Origin: an uncultured Parabacteroides sp.
Lineage (GTDB): Bacteria > Bacteroidota > Bacteroidia > Bacteroidales > Tannerellaceae
DNA: 31,984 nucleotides
NCBI RefSeq assembly: GCF_902493135.1
Contig: NZ_CABUOD010000045.1
Coordinates: 1-31,984, forward strand
Reading direction: 5' to 3'
Under the pieces are notes generated by a model that ran no database searches, was not told the origin of the DNA, and saw only the letters and a list, made by a program, of their open reading frames with translations. Position 1 is the first letter of the stretch, and each line of letters starts with the position of its first letter. The position numbers and the translations under genes are program-made. Positions 15,359 to 23,626 of this stretch are shown piece after piece.

Positions 15359-15389
15359 AAAAACGACATAGTCCTATTAGAACTACGTC
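15359..15389. promoter_or_regulatory. Dyad box 2 in the pilin leader
   Basis: This is the second copy: AAAAACGACATAGT then CCTATTAGAACT and ACGTC. It matches box 1 at about 26 of 30 positions. Its arms GACATAGTCCTA and TAGAACTACGTC pair with two mismatches that become G-T pairs on the opposite strand. It ends about 50 bases before the first pilin start codon. Confidence 0.55.
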
Positions 15390-15439
15390 AATCACTGGAG
15401 AAATTAGAACAAAGATAAAAACAATAAAAAATAAACAAT

Positions 15440-16759
15440 ATGAAACTCAAAAACATCGCATTAGGTATAGGGTTCCTTGTAGCCATGTTTTCTTGTTCAA
15501 TGGAAGACGATATTGCTCCGAATATGGGAGGCGAAGTAGAGGGCGTGTCCGAGGATGTATATGCAGCCCTTCAATTCAATATTTCGGCAGGAACGGAATT
15601 GAATACGAAAGCAACGACAGGTGTTACAGAATCAGAAGATTCGGATTACAGCGAGATGGAAAATAGTACGGAAATGGCTGTAAACGAATGTTTTGTTTTT
15701 GTCGCAAACGGAGATGATATTATCGGGCGCAGACATTATGAAAGTGCTGATATCACAAGATCGGCTACTGATAAAAACAAATATACTTTAAATAAGCATA
15801 TCTTAGTGAAAGTATCTAATGAAAAGCCGGTTCTGACAGTTTTTGCTGTTGGCATGAAATCAGACAATGCTGATACTTTTGCAAATGGGCTATATCTAAG
15901 TGCTACATCGCTGAAGAGCCTGAAACAGAGTACTGTCGGAAAGAATCATCAGGATAAAGGTAACTCTCTGACTGACTTTATTAAAGTGGGAGAAGGTACG
16001 ATCAAACCTTATGACCAGGATCAAACAAATGGATATCAGACTTCTAACAAAACAACAGATTTTGCTTGTAACGAAAATGGTACTGTAAGGTGTGGGCTTA
16101 CGGATATAGCGTTAGGACTCCGCGCCGCTGCAATAGAACTAATGTCTTTTAAGGTCGTAACTGTAGGAGGAACTACACTTGCAGACCTTGTTACTTCCCA
16201 TAATGGAAAAAACAATGAAGGGGAAATCAACTCCATCACTAAAAATGGTAATGCTGATATTACTGCTCCGCAGATCAGAGCGATCGTTAAAGACGTTATT
16301 ATAAGCCCGCAAGTGGTCAATACGGTATTGTATCCGACGGATGAAAAGAAGGAACTGTCTGAAAGTGATAAAGTTTTTGCTGGAAACGACGGTGGTAATA
16401 CTTCTTTTATGATAGCCTACAATGATAAAGTCGAAAAAGCAAATGGCGATGCTGCTAAAATAACGCAGATCGAGAGCAGTTCTCATCCGCTAAATCATCG
16501 CTTTTATACGTATCAAAATGCAAACGCAACTGATCATAAGACGAAAGTGACTATCAAATATGAAGTTGAAGGTATTCCGGGCGAATGTACATTCTTTGTG
16601 AAGACTGGAGGCATAGGCGATGATGCTGCTAAAGTCCTTGCCGGCAATCTCTATCAGTTGCATGTTACGATTACCAATGCTGTCGCTACCATCAAGGTTG
16701 TGACGAAAGATTGGAAGTATAATAAAGTAGAACAGGAAATGCAGGAGGTAATAAAATAA
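15440..16759 (+). CDS. Type V pilin-like fimbrial lipoprotein (shaft-like subunit)
   Basis: The 439-residue product has an SPII signal with cysteine 19 (MFSC). A T-K-A motif follows at 56-58, in the place where type V prepilins are cut by an Arg/Lys-specific protease so that the first strand is removed and a donor-strand groove opens. The body alternates beta-strand sequence with polar loops, as in FimA/Mfa1 proteins. The C-terminal segment (HRFYTYQN, VLAGNLYQLHVTIT, VTKDWKY) matches the closing pattern of Bacteroidetes fimbrillins. It is the shortest and first gene of a three-gene operon, the usual place for the major shaft subunit. Assignment to shaft rather than accessory subunit is inference. 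Confidence 0.75.
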   Translation: MKLKNIALGIGFLVAMFSCSMEDDIAPNMGGEVEGVSEDVYAALQFNISAGTELNTKATTGVTESEDSDYSEMENSTEMAVNECFVFVANGDDIIGRRHYESADITRSATDKNKYTLNKHILVKVSNEKPVLTVFAVGMKSDNADTFANGLYLSATSLKSLKQSTVGKNHQDKGNSLTDFIKVGEGTIKPYDQDQTNGYQTSNKTTDFACNENGTVRCGLTDIALGLRAAAIELMSFKVVTVGGTTLADLVTSHNGKNNEGEINSITKNGNADITAPQIRAIVKDVIISPQVVNTVLYPTDEKKELSESDKVFAGNDGGNTSFMIAYNDKVEKANGDAAKITQIESSSHPLNHRFYTYQNANATDHKTKVTIKYEVEGIPGECTFFVKTGGIGDDAAKVLAGNLYQLHVTITNAVATIKVVTKDWKYNKVEQEMQEVIK

Positions 16760-16792
16760 GTTTAATCAGGGTAAAAGTAAAAGGTAAGTATT

Positions 16793-19156
16793 ATGAAACT
16801 AAGAAACATTATATCGATAGTGACAGCCGGTCTGTTTATGATGTCGGCTTGTACGGATGAAGAATTGATAGATAGTTCTGCTCCTGATTCGGGTGTGAAT
16901 ATTTCGTTGACCACCAAAGGAGTGATGACAAAAGCCCTCGCGGACGGCTATGGACATTCGACTCCCGATGAAATCACGATAAACACATGTGCAATCGCAT
17001 TCTTTGATGTGAGCACCCATGAGAGAGTCGGTTTTTCGTATAATACTTTTGATGCGGCTACCGGCAATTTGAATGATGGACGGGCTTACTATTCCGTATC
17101 TGATATTTTAGTGAAAGGCGGTACATATAATATGCTTGTTTTGGCAAATTCGTCTTTGTCAAAAGAGAATATCCAAGCCGCAAACACATATAATGCCTTT
17201 AAAGCTTTGAAGGAAACATTAGAGGATCAGGGTGCTGCGACTTTTAATGCTGCAAATTTGGTGAAATTCGGAGAACAAGAGGTTACGATAGGCAAAGGAC
17301 AAGCAAATAACATACAGGTCGAACTGACCCAGCTTGCTGCACGGATCGATTTGTCGTTTAAAGTGAATGTGCAGCCAGAGGAAGTGGGAGAACCCATTGT
17401 AGAGGAAAAATGGTCTATGGAGGATTTAGTAGGGATAGCTACAAAAAATCCGGGTCAATATGAAGTGGGAAGTGATAAGCCTGGCGAATGTAAAATTACT
17501 TCACATTCTCATTCAGGTAAATGGCTGTACGTTCCTAACAACGTAAGGACGACAACCACAACTAAAAAAGCGTGGATATTTGCAATTTCTAATGTTATGA
17601 TATCGAATGGCGCTCTAAAGTCAAACTCATTTATGGAAACAACGGAAACTGCTGTTAATGCGGATGATAACAGTTCTTACTTGGTAAAGGATTTTGAAGT
17701 TAAGCTTTCGGATGGAACTGCCACAGTCCCTTTTTATACATATGAAAAAACATTTAGCCCACAAGAGAATCCGTTGACTGTAACGGTGGATGGAAATTTG
17801 AAATATGGAACGTTTACAGAGAAAACGATAGAAACATTCTCAGCAGAGTATCAGTGGAAAAGTGACCAAGGCGGTGGTGGTTGGGGAAACTCAGGCCGAT
17901 TTGATAAAACAACGGTTGTTTCTTCTGAAACCAAAACCACGCAAGAGATGACTGAAACGATTGACAATATGGAGAAGTCATATAAGTTGGTATTCAATCC
18001 TGCAAAAAATGCAGACTGTAATACCAATGGAGTCGTTCACGGCAACTTGTATGATATAGTAGGAACGATCGATGTCAATACGCGTGAAGCAAAATTTAAT
18101 TGGACTTTGAAACCGTGGGATGTTAGGATTCGTGAGATATCTGTCGATATTGTAGACCCGGCTTTCTTGGTTGTTGCCAATACGGAAATGACGATGCCGA
18201 ATATGACTTCAATCTCGACAATGTTCCAGTCTTCTTCACCGATAACGATTTCAACCCCAGTTGTATCAAATGGGACTGCTAATCAGAAATTGAAGGTGAT
18301 TGTGACAAAGAGTGAGGGTAATAGTGGTTCTATTAATATAAGTAGTGATCTCCCGATTAATTTTGTCCCGAAAGAGATTTCGTTTACGGTTACAAATGAG
18401 GATGGGTTAAGTGAGGATGTGAAGATTCATCAGTATCCGCCGTTGTATATTACAGCAAGTACATCATTAAATGAGGTAACAGGTAATAATGATAATCAGA
18501 ATAATCGAAATATGTATGAGTTTAAATCATTGATTGCCGATTTTACTAAAATTGGCGTAGGAAGTAATTGGTTTGAATTAGAAGAGAGTTGGAGTAGTAT
18601 TGGCTCTGATTGGAGCAGGAATGGGCATTTGGGAACTCTTAGTGATCGTCAAAAAGTAGCGAGTCAATTTGCTACTTATATACAAAACAATGCAGTTTTG
18701 GCATATCCGGAAACAGCAGATAAGACTTTTAATAAATATGTCAGTTCTAAGACAAATGGATCAACTTCTAACCGATATGTAGGGACAGTTCCACGTACGG
18801 TTCAGAATGAAACCAATAACTATCGTATTTCTCCTTATTTTGTACTGGCTTCTCAGAATGGAACAAATAATAGTAAAGAAAAACAATCGCATGAAGAGTT
18901 TTGTGCGGGCTATATAGAGCAGGATTTGGATTATAATAATTATCCGGAAGGAACTGTGGGAAAATGGCGTGTCCCGACAAAAGCTGAGCTTTATTTGATT
19001 GATATATTGCAAAATACGCAAACTTGTGCTGTTAAACGTATTTTGGAAGGAGCAAATTATTGGTGCGCGACTCCTGCTTTAATCTATTTGATGGATCCTC
19101 GTGTAGCAGGAACTAAGGCTGTTCGTTGCGTGAGAGATATTTATATAAATGAATAA
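16793..19156 (+). CDS. Large fimbrial lipoprotein, probable pilus tip subunit
   Basis: The 787-residue product has an SPII signal with cysteine 20 (MSAC) and a T-K-A motif at 46-48. The N-terminal half resembles fimbrillin (ITINTCAIAFFD, YNMLVLANSS, QVELTQLAARIDLSF). NLYDIVGTID...FNWTLKPWDV near 418-440 resembles the end of a pilin domain. The C-terminal part (about 690-787) carries FCAGYIEQDLD, KWRVPTKAELYLID, YWCATPA and VRCVRDI, a module common at the ends of large Bacteroidetes fimbrial tip proteins and reminiscent of FISUMP/C-type-lectin-like domains. That suggests ligand binding at the pilus tip. It follows the first pilin gene by 33 bases. Codons are AT-rich compared with the housekeeping genes. 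Confidence 0.7.
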   Translation: MKLRNIISIVTAGLFMMSACTDEELIDSSAPDSGVNISLTTKGVMTKALADGYGHSTPDEITINTCAIAFFDVSTHERVGFSYNTFDAATGNLNDGRAYYSVSDILVKGGTYNMLVLANSSLSKENIQAANTYNAFKALKETLEDQGAATFNAANLVKFGEQEVTIGKGQANNIQVELTQLAARIDLSFKVNVQPEEVGEPIVEEKWSMEDLVGIATKNPGQYEVGSDKPGECKITSHSHSGKWLYVPNNVRTTTTTKKAWIFAISNVMISNGALKSNSFMETTETAVNADDNSSYLVKDFEVKLSDGTATVPFYTYEKTFSPQENPLTVTVDGNLKYGTFTEKTIETFSAEYQWKSDQGGGGWGNSGRFDKTTVVSSETKTTQEMTETIDNMEKSYKLVFNPAKNADCNTNGVVHGNLYDIVGTIDVNTREAKFNWTLKPWDVRIREISVDIVDPAFLVVANTEMTMPNMTSISTMFQSSSPITISTPVVSNGTANQKLKVIVTKSEGNSGSINISSDLPINFVPKEISFTVTNEDGLSEDVKIHQYPPLYITASTSLNEVTGNNDNQNNRNMYEFKSLIADFTKIGVGSNWFELEESWSSIGSDWSRNGHLGTLSDRQKVASQFATYIQNNAVLAYPETADKTFNKYVSSKTNGSTSNRYVGTVPRTVQNETNNYRISPYFVLASQNGTNNSKEKQSHEEFCAGYIEQDLDYNNYPEGTVGKWRVPTKAELYLIDILQNTQTCAVKRILEGANYWCATPALIYLMDPRVAGTKAVRCVRDIYINE

Positions 19157-19183
19157 GGTCTAATTATTAAAATATAAACAACA

Positions 19184-21319
19184 ATGAAACAAATCATATA
19201 TATATTTTCGGTGATGCTATTAGCCTTATTCTCTTGTACGGATGATATTTTAAATTCGGATCAGGAAAAGGTGATAGAAGGAAATAAAGTCCAACTGAAT
19301 TTCCAGGTAAATGATATCCCTGATTTTAAAGAAATAACAACAAAAGCAGCGGATGAAAACACGGTCGAAACGATCTCTTTAATGACTTTCGATGATGGCG
19401 GTTCTTTTTTAGGACGGGTGGAAGCAAAGGTTGCACAGGAATCGGGTACAACTTCCGGTACTGGTTCCGCGTTAGTACCGATCAATACTTCGACAATCCA
19501 TTTTGTCGCTAACTACAAGTGGACGGATGGTGCTTACATGACACCTAACGGAGAAACAGAGTCTTCTTTAATGTCTTCACTAATTTCCGGGACGGATAAT
19601 TTTTATGTGGCATGGGGGAGTGTTTCTAACGTAGACTTGTCTCAAACCCTCTCTGTCACAATGCTTCGCAATTATGCAAAAGTAACGGTGGAAGCTGCTG
19701 CTGGAAGTGGTTTTGAGGTTGGAGGTTTCGCCCTTTCTCATTATGCTGACAAAGGAACGGTTATTGCGCAAGAAGGAACATTGAATGTCGCACCGGGTTA
19801 TTCTTTGGTGACTCATACTGCTTCACAGTGCAATATGGATCCTAAATATCTGTATGAATATGAAAACACGTATGACAACCAGACTTCTGTGATCGTCAAA
19901 AGAAAAGATCTGAATCAGTATTATAAGATTCAGTTATTGGACCCAGAGGGTAGTCCATATCAGATTGAGCGAAACTATGTATATAAAGTTATTATTAATA
20001 AAATAGAGGAAGGGGCAGAAGGCAGTAAGACTTTTGAGGAAGCATTGAATGCAACACCTACCAACAATATTTATGTGGAAGTCATCAAAGAGGCTACGAC
20101 TGTTTCGGATAAAGTGGGAAATAAACTGGTCGTTGATCCGGTTTACCACTTGTTTGTGAAGGATGGAACGTTGACATTTAAAGCAAATTATTATCCAAAT
20201 GGAGGTTCTGCTACTGATAATGAAAAGATATCAATTAAATTAATTCATAATGGTCATCAGTCTACATCTATTTTACCGGATGTAACGGAAGAAACATCGT
20301 TGTCTGTCGGATATGGCGGAACAGTCACAACGCGGGTTGCACTTCCGGGGGGTGATCTAACGAATTTGGCATTGGACTCCGCTATGCTGCGTGTAAATGC
20401 CGGCGTATTGACCCGTATTGTAACTGTCTTTATCAGCAAACAATATGATTTTAAGCCTCAATCGGCGGGTTATGCTGAAAATCGTGTAGGACAGGAGATT
20501 CCTTTGAAGTTTACAATCCCATCGGATTTTCCGGAAACCTTGCTTCCTATAAAGTGCTATATCAAAGCGGATGGTTTGAATCCGGTTAAAACTGCCGGGC
20601 AGGAGGATATGCTGGTAGAACATAAAGATGGTACTATCTATTATATCTACGAAGCTAAAAGTACTGGCGATAAAACATTAATGTTTAAGACGATTCAAGC
20701 TGTGGTGGACAATCCTACGATAACGAATGACTATTTTGAGGATGGAACCTTTATAATGAGATTGGCAGGAAAGAAAGTATTCTCTGATATCTCTGCAGGC
20801 CCAGTTTATTACGAAGCAGGTTCGACTTTTACTTTGAAATTCAATATGGAAAGTGATGCAACGGTAGCGATTTCCGGAAATGGCATTAATTCCATGTCTT
20901 ATAGCGGGCATGCAGGTCAAAATACTGTAACGTTGAAAACTACGCAACGTGGAGCTGCCGGTACGATTTATCTCAAAGCAGAAGGTTATAATGATGTATC
21001 TATAACTTATTCTAATAATTACATTTTGCAAAAGGATTATGTGATTACGAATGCAAATTTGAAGAGGCATTATATTCGTACCTCTAATATAGACAAGGAT
21101 GTCTCAATTACTGTAACCCCGGCAGAGTATATAACAAGATTTACTCGTCCAAGTGATGGAAAATATAGTATGACTATAAAAGCTGGCGTTTCTGTAAATG
21201 AATCTTTGAAGTTTAGATGTTATATATCGGGAACAATCCTGGGGGATGGCAACTATTCCGGCGAATCTCAAATTGCAAACTTCTTATCAGATCCAAGTAT
21301 GACATTGAATAAAGAATAA
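19184..21319 (+). CDS. Third fimbrial lipoprotein of the pilus operon
   Basis: The 711-residue product has an SPII signal with cysteine 18 (LFSC) and a T-K-A motif at 53-55. A fimbrillin-like N-terminal region follows (ETISLMTFDDGGSFLGRV, STIHFVANY, VTMLRNYAKVTVEA), then repeated beta-rich segments. IPLKFTIPSDFPETLLPIKC and IKADGLNPV belong to a pattern seen in large Bacteroidetes cell-surface lipoproteins with Ig-like folds. It lacks the WRVPT...VRCVRD module of the preceding gene. It could be an accessory tip or anchor subunit in the FimB/Mfa2 sense, or an adhesin. It begins 27 bases after the preceding stop and is the last gene of the operon. Confidence 0.65.
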   Translation: MKQIIYIFSVMLLALFSCTDDILNSDQEKVIEGNKVQLNFQVNDIPDFKEITTKAADENTVETISLMTFDDGGSFLGRVEAKVAQESGTTSGTGSALVPINTSTIHFVANYKWTDGAYMTPNGETESSLMSSLISGTDNFYVAWGSVSNVDLSQTLSVTMLRNYAKVTVEAAAGSGFEVGGFALSHYADKGTVIAQEGTLNVAPGYSLVTHTASQCNMDPKYLYEYENTYDNQTSVIVKRKDLNQYYKIQLLDPEGSPYQIERNYVYKVIINKIEEGAEGSKTFEEALNATPTNNIYVEVIKEATTVSDKVGNKLVVDPVYHLFVKDGTLTFKANYYPNGGSATDNEKISIKLIHNGHQSTSILPDVTEETSLSVGYGGTVTTRVALPGGDLTNLALDSAMLRVNAGVLTRIVTVFISKQYDFKPQSAGYAENRVGQEIPLKFTIPSDFPETLLPIKCYIKADGLNPVKTAGQEDMLVEHKDGTIYYIYEAKSTGDKTLMFKTIQAVVDNPTITNDYFEDGTFIMRLAGKKVFSDISAGPVYYEAGSTFTLKFNMESDATVAISGNGINSMSYSGHAGQNTVTLKTTQRGAAGTIYLKAEGYNDVSITYSNNYILQKDYVITNANLKRHYIRTSNIDKDVSITVTPAEYITRFTRPSDGKYSMTIKAGVSVNESLKFRCYISGTILGDGNYSGESQIANFLSDPSMTLNKE

Positions 21320-21378
21320 GCCTATATTTTTTCATTTAACTTACATACACCAATCCTTAACGGGATATAGGTAGCTTA

Positions 21379-21403
21379 GGGCGCGGAGATTTTCTTCGTG
21401 CCC
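21379..21403 (+). terminator. Weak hairpin after the pilus operon
   Basis: GGGCGCGGAGA and TCTTCGTGCCC form an 11-bp stem with two G-T pairs and a TTT loop, followed by TTTGTG. It is 60 bases after the last pilin stop. The poor T-run makes termination uncertain. The rest of 21320-21582 shows only the promoter box of the next gene. Confidence 0.45.
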
Positions 21404-21510
21404 TTTGTGATATAAGGGAGGTTGTGTGTGTCTTTCCGGACAGGGAGGTGTTTTTGGGAGCAAAATATAACTTTTTGATGCATAGCCTATGGGCTGTTCC
21501 AAATAAATGT

Positions 21511-21518
21511 TATCTTTG
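21511..21518 (+). promoter_or_regulatory. -7 box for the PDDEXK nuclease gene
   Basis: TATCTTTG matches TAnnTTTG. TATG lies 19 bases upstream (21488-21491), one base from the -33 consensus TTTG. The gene starts 64 bases downstream. Confidence 0.55.
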
Positions 21519-21582
21519 CCGGTAAGGAAAGAGGGAATGAATCTTCTTTCTTCTTATAATCAACAACTAAAACCATATAACT

Positions 21583-22500
21583 ATGGCTATATTTATCAAT
21601 CCCTTTGTGGATCGTGGTTTCAAACTCCTTTTCGGAAGAGAGGATAGTAAGGCGCTTTTGATTGATCTGTTGAATGACCTTTTGGAGGGCGAACGTGCGA
21701 TCGTTGAACTGTCTTTTATGAACGTGGAAGCTCCTGCTGATTGCCCCGATGGGCGCAATGCCGTGTTCGATCTGAAATGTAAGGATAAAGATGGGGCTGT
21801 TTTTATCGTTGAGGTCCAGAATTCACTGCAAACTTATTTTTTTGAACGAGGATTATATTATCTTTGTCGTATGATCTGTGATCAGGACAGGAAAGGTGAA
21901 CAATGGAACTTCTCTTTATGTCCGGTCTATGGCATCTTTTTCCTGAACTTCAAGTCGGGTAAAAACGATAAGGTGCGTACGGATATTGTGCTCGCGAATC
22001 GTGAAACAGGTTGCCAAGCCAGTAACCTGCTGCGCGAAGTGTTTATTGAGATGCCCTTTTTCGATAAGAAAGAGGAGGAGTGTAAAACGGGTTTGGATTA
22101 TTGGCTTTATACATTGAAATATATGGAACAGTTAAAAACAATACCATTCAAGGGTCAAAAGGCTTTGTTCGAGAGACTTGAAAAGTTGGCTAAGATTGTT
22201 AATCTCAACAAAAAAGAACGGATGGAGTATGAAGAATGTCTGAAAGTCTATCGTGACAATCAGAACACGTGGGATTATGCAATAGAGAAAGGCTATCAGG
22301 AAGGGGTGGACAAAGGACTGAAAAAAGGACTGGAAGACGGACTGAAAAAAGGACTGGAAAAAGGGCTGAAAAGAGGACTGGAAAAAGGACTGGAAAAAGG
22401 TGTCCGCCAAGTGGCCCTTAACATGAAACGAAAAGGCATGGAGGTCACTGCCATTATGGAGTGTACCGGCCTGGATGCCGGGACGATTGCGGAATTGTAG
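21583..22500 (+). CDS. PDDEXK-family nuclease / putative transposase (Rpn-like)
   Basis: The 305-residue protein opens with INPFVDRGFKLLFG, the hallmark start of the PD-(D/E)XK nuclease family transposases (Rpn-like, PDDEXK_2). The catalytic core is visible as Asp63 in VFDLKC and Glu77-Val-Gln79 in FIVEVQN. It ends with a highly charged tail: eight tetrapeptides of the form G-L/V-x-K at 241-272, then a short helical end (VTAIMECTGLDAGTIAEL). Family members promote RecA-independent recombination in E. coli; here the role is unknown. It stands alone with its own promoter and a strong terminator, with no terminal inverted repeats seen around it, so it is not an obvious insertion sequence. A second family member begins at 31795. 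Confidence 0.88.
   Translation: MAIFINPFVDRGFKLLFGREDSKALLIDLLNDLLEGERAIVELSFMNVEAPADCPDGRNAVFDLKCKDKDGAVFIVEVQNSLQTYFFERGLYYLCRMICDQDRKGEQWNFSLCPVYGIFFLNFKSGKNDKVRTDIVLANRETGCQASNLLREVFIEMPFFDKKEEECKTGLDYWLYTLKYMEQLKTIPFKGQKALFERLEKLAKIVNLNKKERMEYEECLKVYRDNQNTWDYAIEKGYQEGVDKGLKKGLEDGLKKGLEKGLKRGLEKGLEKGVRQVALNMKRKGMEVTAIMECTGLDAGTIAEL
22303..22398 (+). repeat. Coding 12-base tandem repeat (eight units)
   Basis: Eight tandem 12-base units such as GGACTGAAAAAA and GGACTGGAAAAA encode GVDK, GLKK, GLED, GLKK, GLEK, GLKR, GLEK and GLEK. The unit is a multiple of three, so slippage would change the tail length without breaking the frame. Confidence 0.85.
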
Positions 22501-22533
22501 TTGGAATAATCGTTTGCAGAAGATTAATAGGCG

Positions 22534-22570
22534 AAGGTCCGGTAGCTTGCAGGTTGCCGGACCTTTTTTT
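22534..22570 (+). terminator. Intrinsic terminator of the PDDEXK nuclease gene
   Basis: AAGGTCCGG (22534-22542) pairs with CCGGACCTT (22557-22565), and the inner bases extend the stem. Seven T residues follow at once (22564-22570). It lies 34 bases after the stop. Confidence 0.88.
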
Positions 22571-22612
22571 CCTGTAATTGACCTACTTGTGTAAATTCTT
22601 TCTGCGAAAAGT

Positions 22613-22642
22613 TTTGTGTTTTGCGGAAAAACCGTACCTTTG
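22613..22642 (+). promoter_or_regulatory. Promoter of the rplM ribosomal operon
   Basis: TTTG (22613-22616) is followed after 18 bases by TACCTTTG (22635-22642), close to the ideal spacing. Transcription would start near 22650, leaving a leader of about 130 bases before rplM. Confidence 0.7.
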
Positions 22643-22659
22643 CAAGCCGAATATTATCA

Positions 22660-22735
22660 AAATTGTACTAAGAGTTTAATTCTTAGCACGTTGTTGCGTC
22701 AAGTGTCCGTAGCGACAGCGCACGCGGGGATTGGA
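22660..22735 (+). promoter_or_regulatory. Structured leader before rplM, candidate ribosomal protein leader
   Basis: Two stem-loops are visible. CTAAGA (22668-22673) pairs with TCTTAG (22681-22686). Then GCGT (22696-22699) pairs with ACGC (22722-22725) around an internal loop, closing an inner stem TGTC/GACA (22704-22707 with 22714-22717). This GC-rich structure in an otherwise AT-rich leader is what an autoregulatory binding site for a ribosomal protein would look like. The function is inferred from position and structure. Confidence 0.4.
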
Positions 22736-22778
22736 TTCTTGTTTTTTAGAGTTATTAATTTATTAATTTTTTAAGCAA

Positions 22779-23234
22779 GTGGATACTTTAAGTTTTAAGA
22801 CCATTTCTGCAAACAAAGCAACTGTAAACAAAGAGTGGGTCATTGTTGACGCCGAAGGACAGACTTTGGGACGCCTTTGCGCAAAGGTAGCGAAGCTTTT
22901 GCGCGGTAAGTACAAACCCAACTTTACTCCGCACGTTGATTGTGGTGATAACGTAATTATCATCAATGCAGACAAAATCGTTCTGACAGGTAACAAATGG
23001 AACGATCGTATTTATTTGAGATATACCGGATATCCCGGTGGACAGATCGCTTACACGCCGGCTGATTTGCAGGCTAAAGGTGACGACCGTCTGTTCCGTA
23101 AAGTAGTGAAAGGTATGCTTCCGAAGAATCGTCTGGGTGCCAAACTGTTGAAAAATCTGTATGTATATGCAGGAACAGAGCACAAACACGAAGCTCAGCA
23201 GCCTAAATTAATCGATATAAACTCATATAAATAA
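22779..23234 (+). CDS. rplM: Large subunit ribosomal protein uL13
   Basis: The 151-residue protein reads as L13 throughout: WVIVDAEGQTLGRLCAKVAKLLRGK, the signature DCGDNVIIINADKIVLTG, RYTGYPGG, and VVKGMLPKNRLGAKLLKNLYVY. It is an early assembly protein of the 50S subunit. The start is GTG at 22779, chosen because it gives the MDTLSFKTISANKATV N-terminus expected for Bacteroidales; the region just upstream is AT-rich with no Shine-Dalgarno sequence, normal for this phylum. It is followed after five bases by rpsI, the conserved L13-S9 pair. Confidence 0.97.
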   Translation: MDTLSFKTISANKATVNKEWVIVDAEGQTLGRLCAKVAKLLRGKYKPNFTPHVDCGDNVIIINADKIVLTGNKWNDRIYLRYTGYPGGQIAYTPADLQAKGDDRLFRKVVKGMLPKNRLGAKLLKNLYVYAGTEHKHEAQQPKLIDINSYK

Positions 23235-23239
23235 TCACA

Positions 23240-23626
23240 ATGGAAGTAGTAAATGCAATAGGAAGACGTAAGGCAGCAGTTGCTCGCGTATTCGTAAGCG
23301 AAGGTACAGGAAAGATTACTATCAACAAACGTGATCTGGCTAATTACTTTCCTTCTACAATCCTTCAGTTCATTGTTAAGCAGCCGCTCGCAAAGCTGAA
23401 CGTTGCAGAACAATATGATATCAAGATCAACCTCGATGGAGGTGGTTTCAAAGGACAGTCTGAAGCTGCTCGCCTGGCTATCGCCCGCGCACTGGTTAAG
23501 ATCAATCCGGAAGACAAATCCGCTCTTCGCGCAGAAGGTTTCGTCACTCGTGACCCGCGTGCTGTTGAACGTAAGAAACCGGGACGTCCTAAAGCTCGTA
23601 AGAGATTCCAGTTCAGTAAACGTTAA
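23240..23626 (+). CDS. rpsI: Small subunit ribosomal protein uS9
   Basis: The 128-residue product begins MEVVNAIGRRKAAVARVF and ends KPGRPKARKRFQFSKR, the conserved basic tail whose last residues reach the P-site tRNA. The GGGFKGQSEAARLAIARAL core is intact. It is cotranscribed with rplM five bases upstream. A 141-base gap follows before rpsB; in it ATCAGG (23678-23683) can pair with CCTGAT (23717-23722), a possible but unproven leader structure for rpsB. Confidence 0.97.
   Translation: MEVVNAIGRRKAAVARVFVSEGTGKITINKRDLANYFPSTILQFIVKQPLAKLNVAEQYDIKINLDGGGFKGQSEAARLAIARALVKINPEDKSALRAEGFVTRDPRAVERKKPGRPKARKRFQFSKR

Larger units (their letters stand above)
14695..15439. other. 745-base AT-rich non-coding leader before the pilin operon
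   Basis: This stretch holds no gene I can support. It contains a 12-bp hairpin (14762-14788), a possible -7 box (15206-15213) and two related dyad boxes (15238-15268 and 15359-15389). A 69-codon open frame on the minus strand (14942-15151) has an AAGGGG-like sequence before its ATG, but its composition is that of AT-rich non-coding DNA and I recognise nothing in it. Base composition drops sharply from the neighbouring barrel gene and stays AT-rich through the pilin genes, which suggests a separately acquired block. Confidence 0.6.

Noticed and set aside
15251..15377. Invertible promoter between the two dyad boxes
   Set aside because: No TAnnTTTG box lies between them on either strand and the boxes match better as direct repeats; kept only as a question in the findings.
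21583..22500. Insertion sequence around the PDDEXK gene
   Set aside because: No terminal inverted repeats or target duplications were seen; the gene has a normal promoter and a strong terminator.
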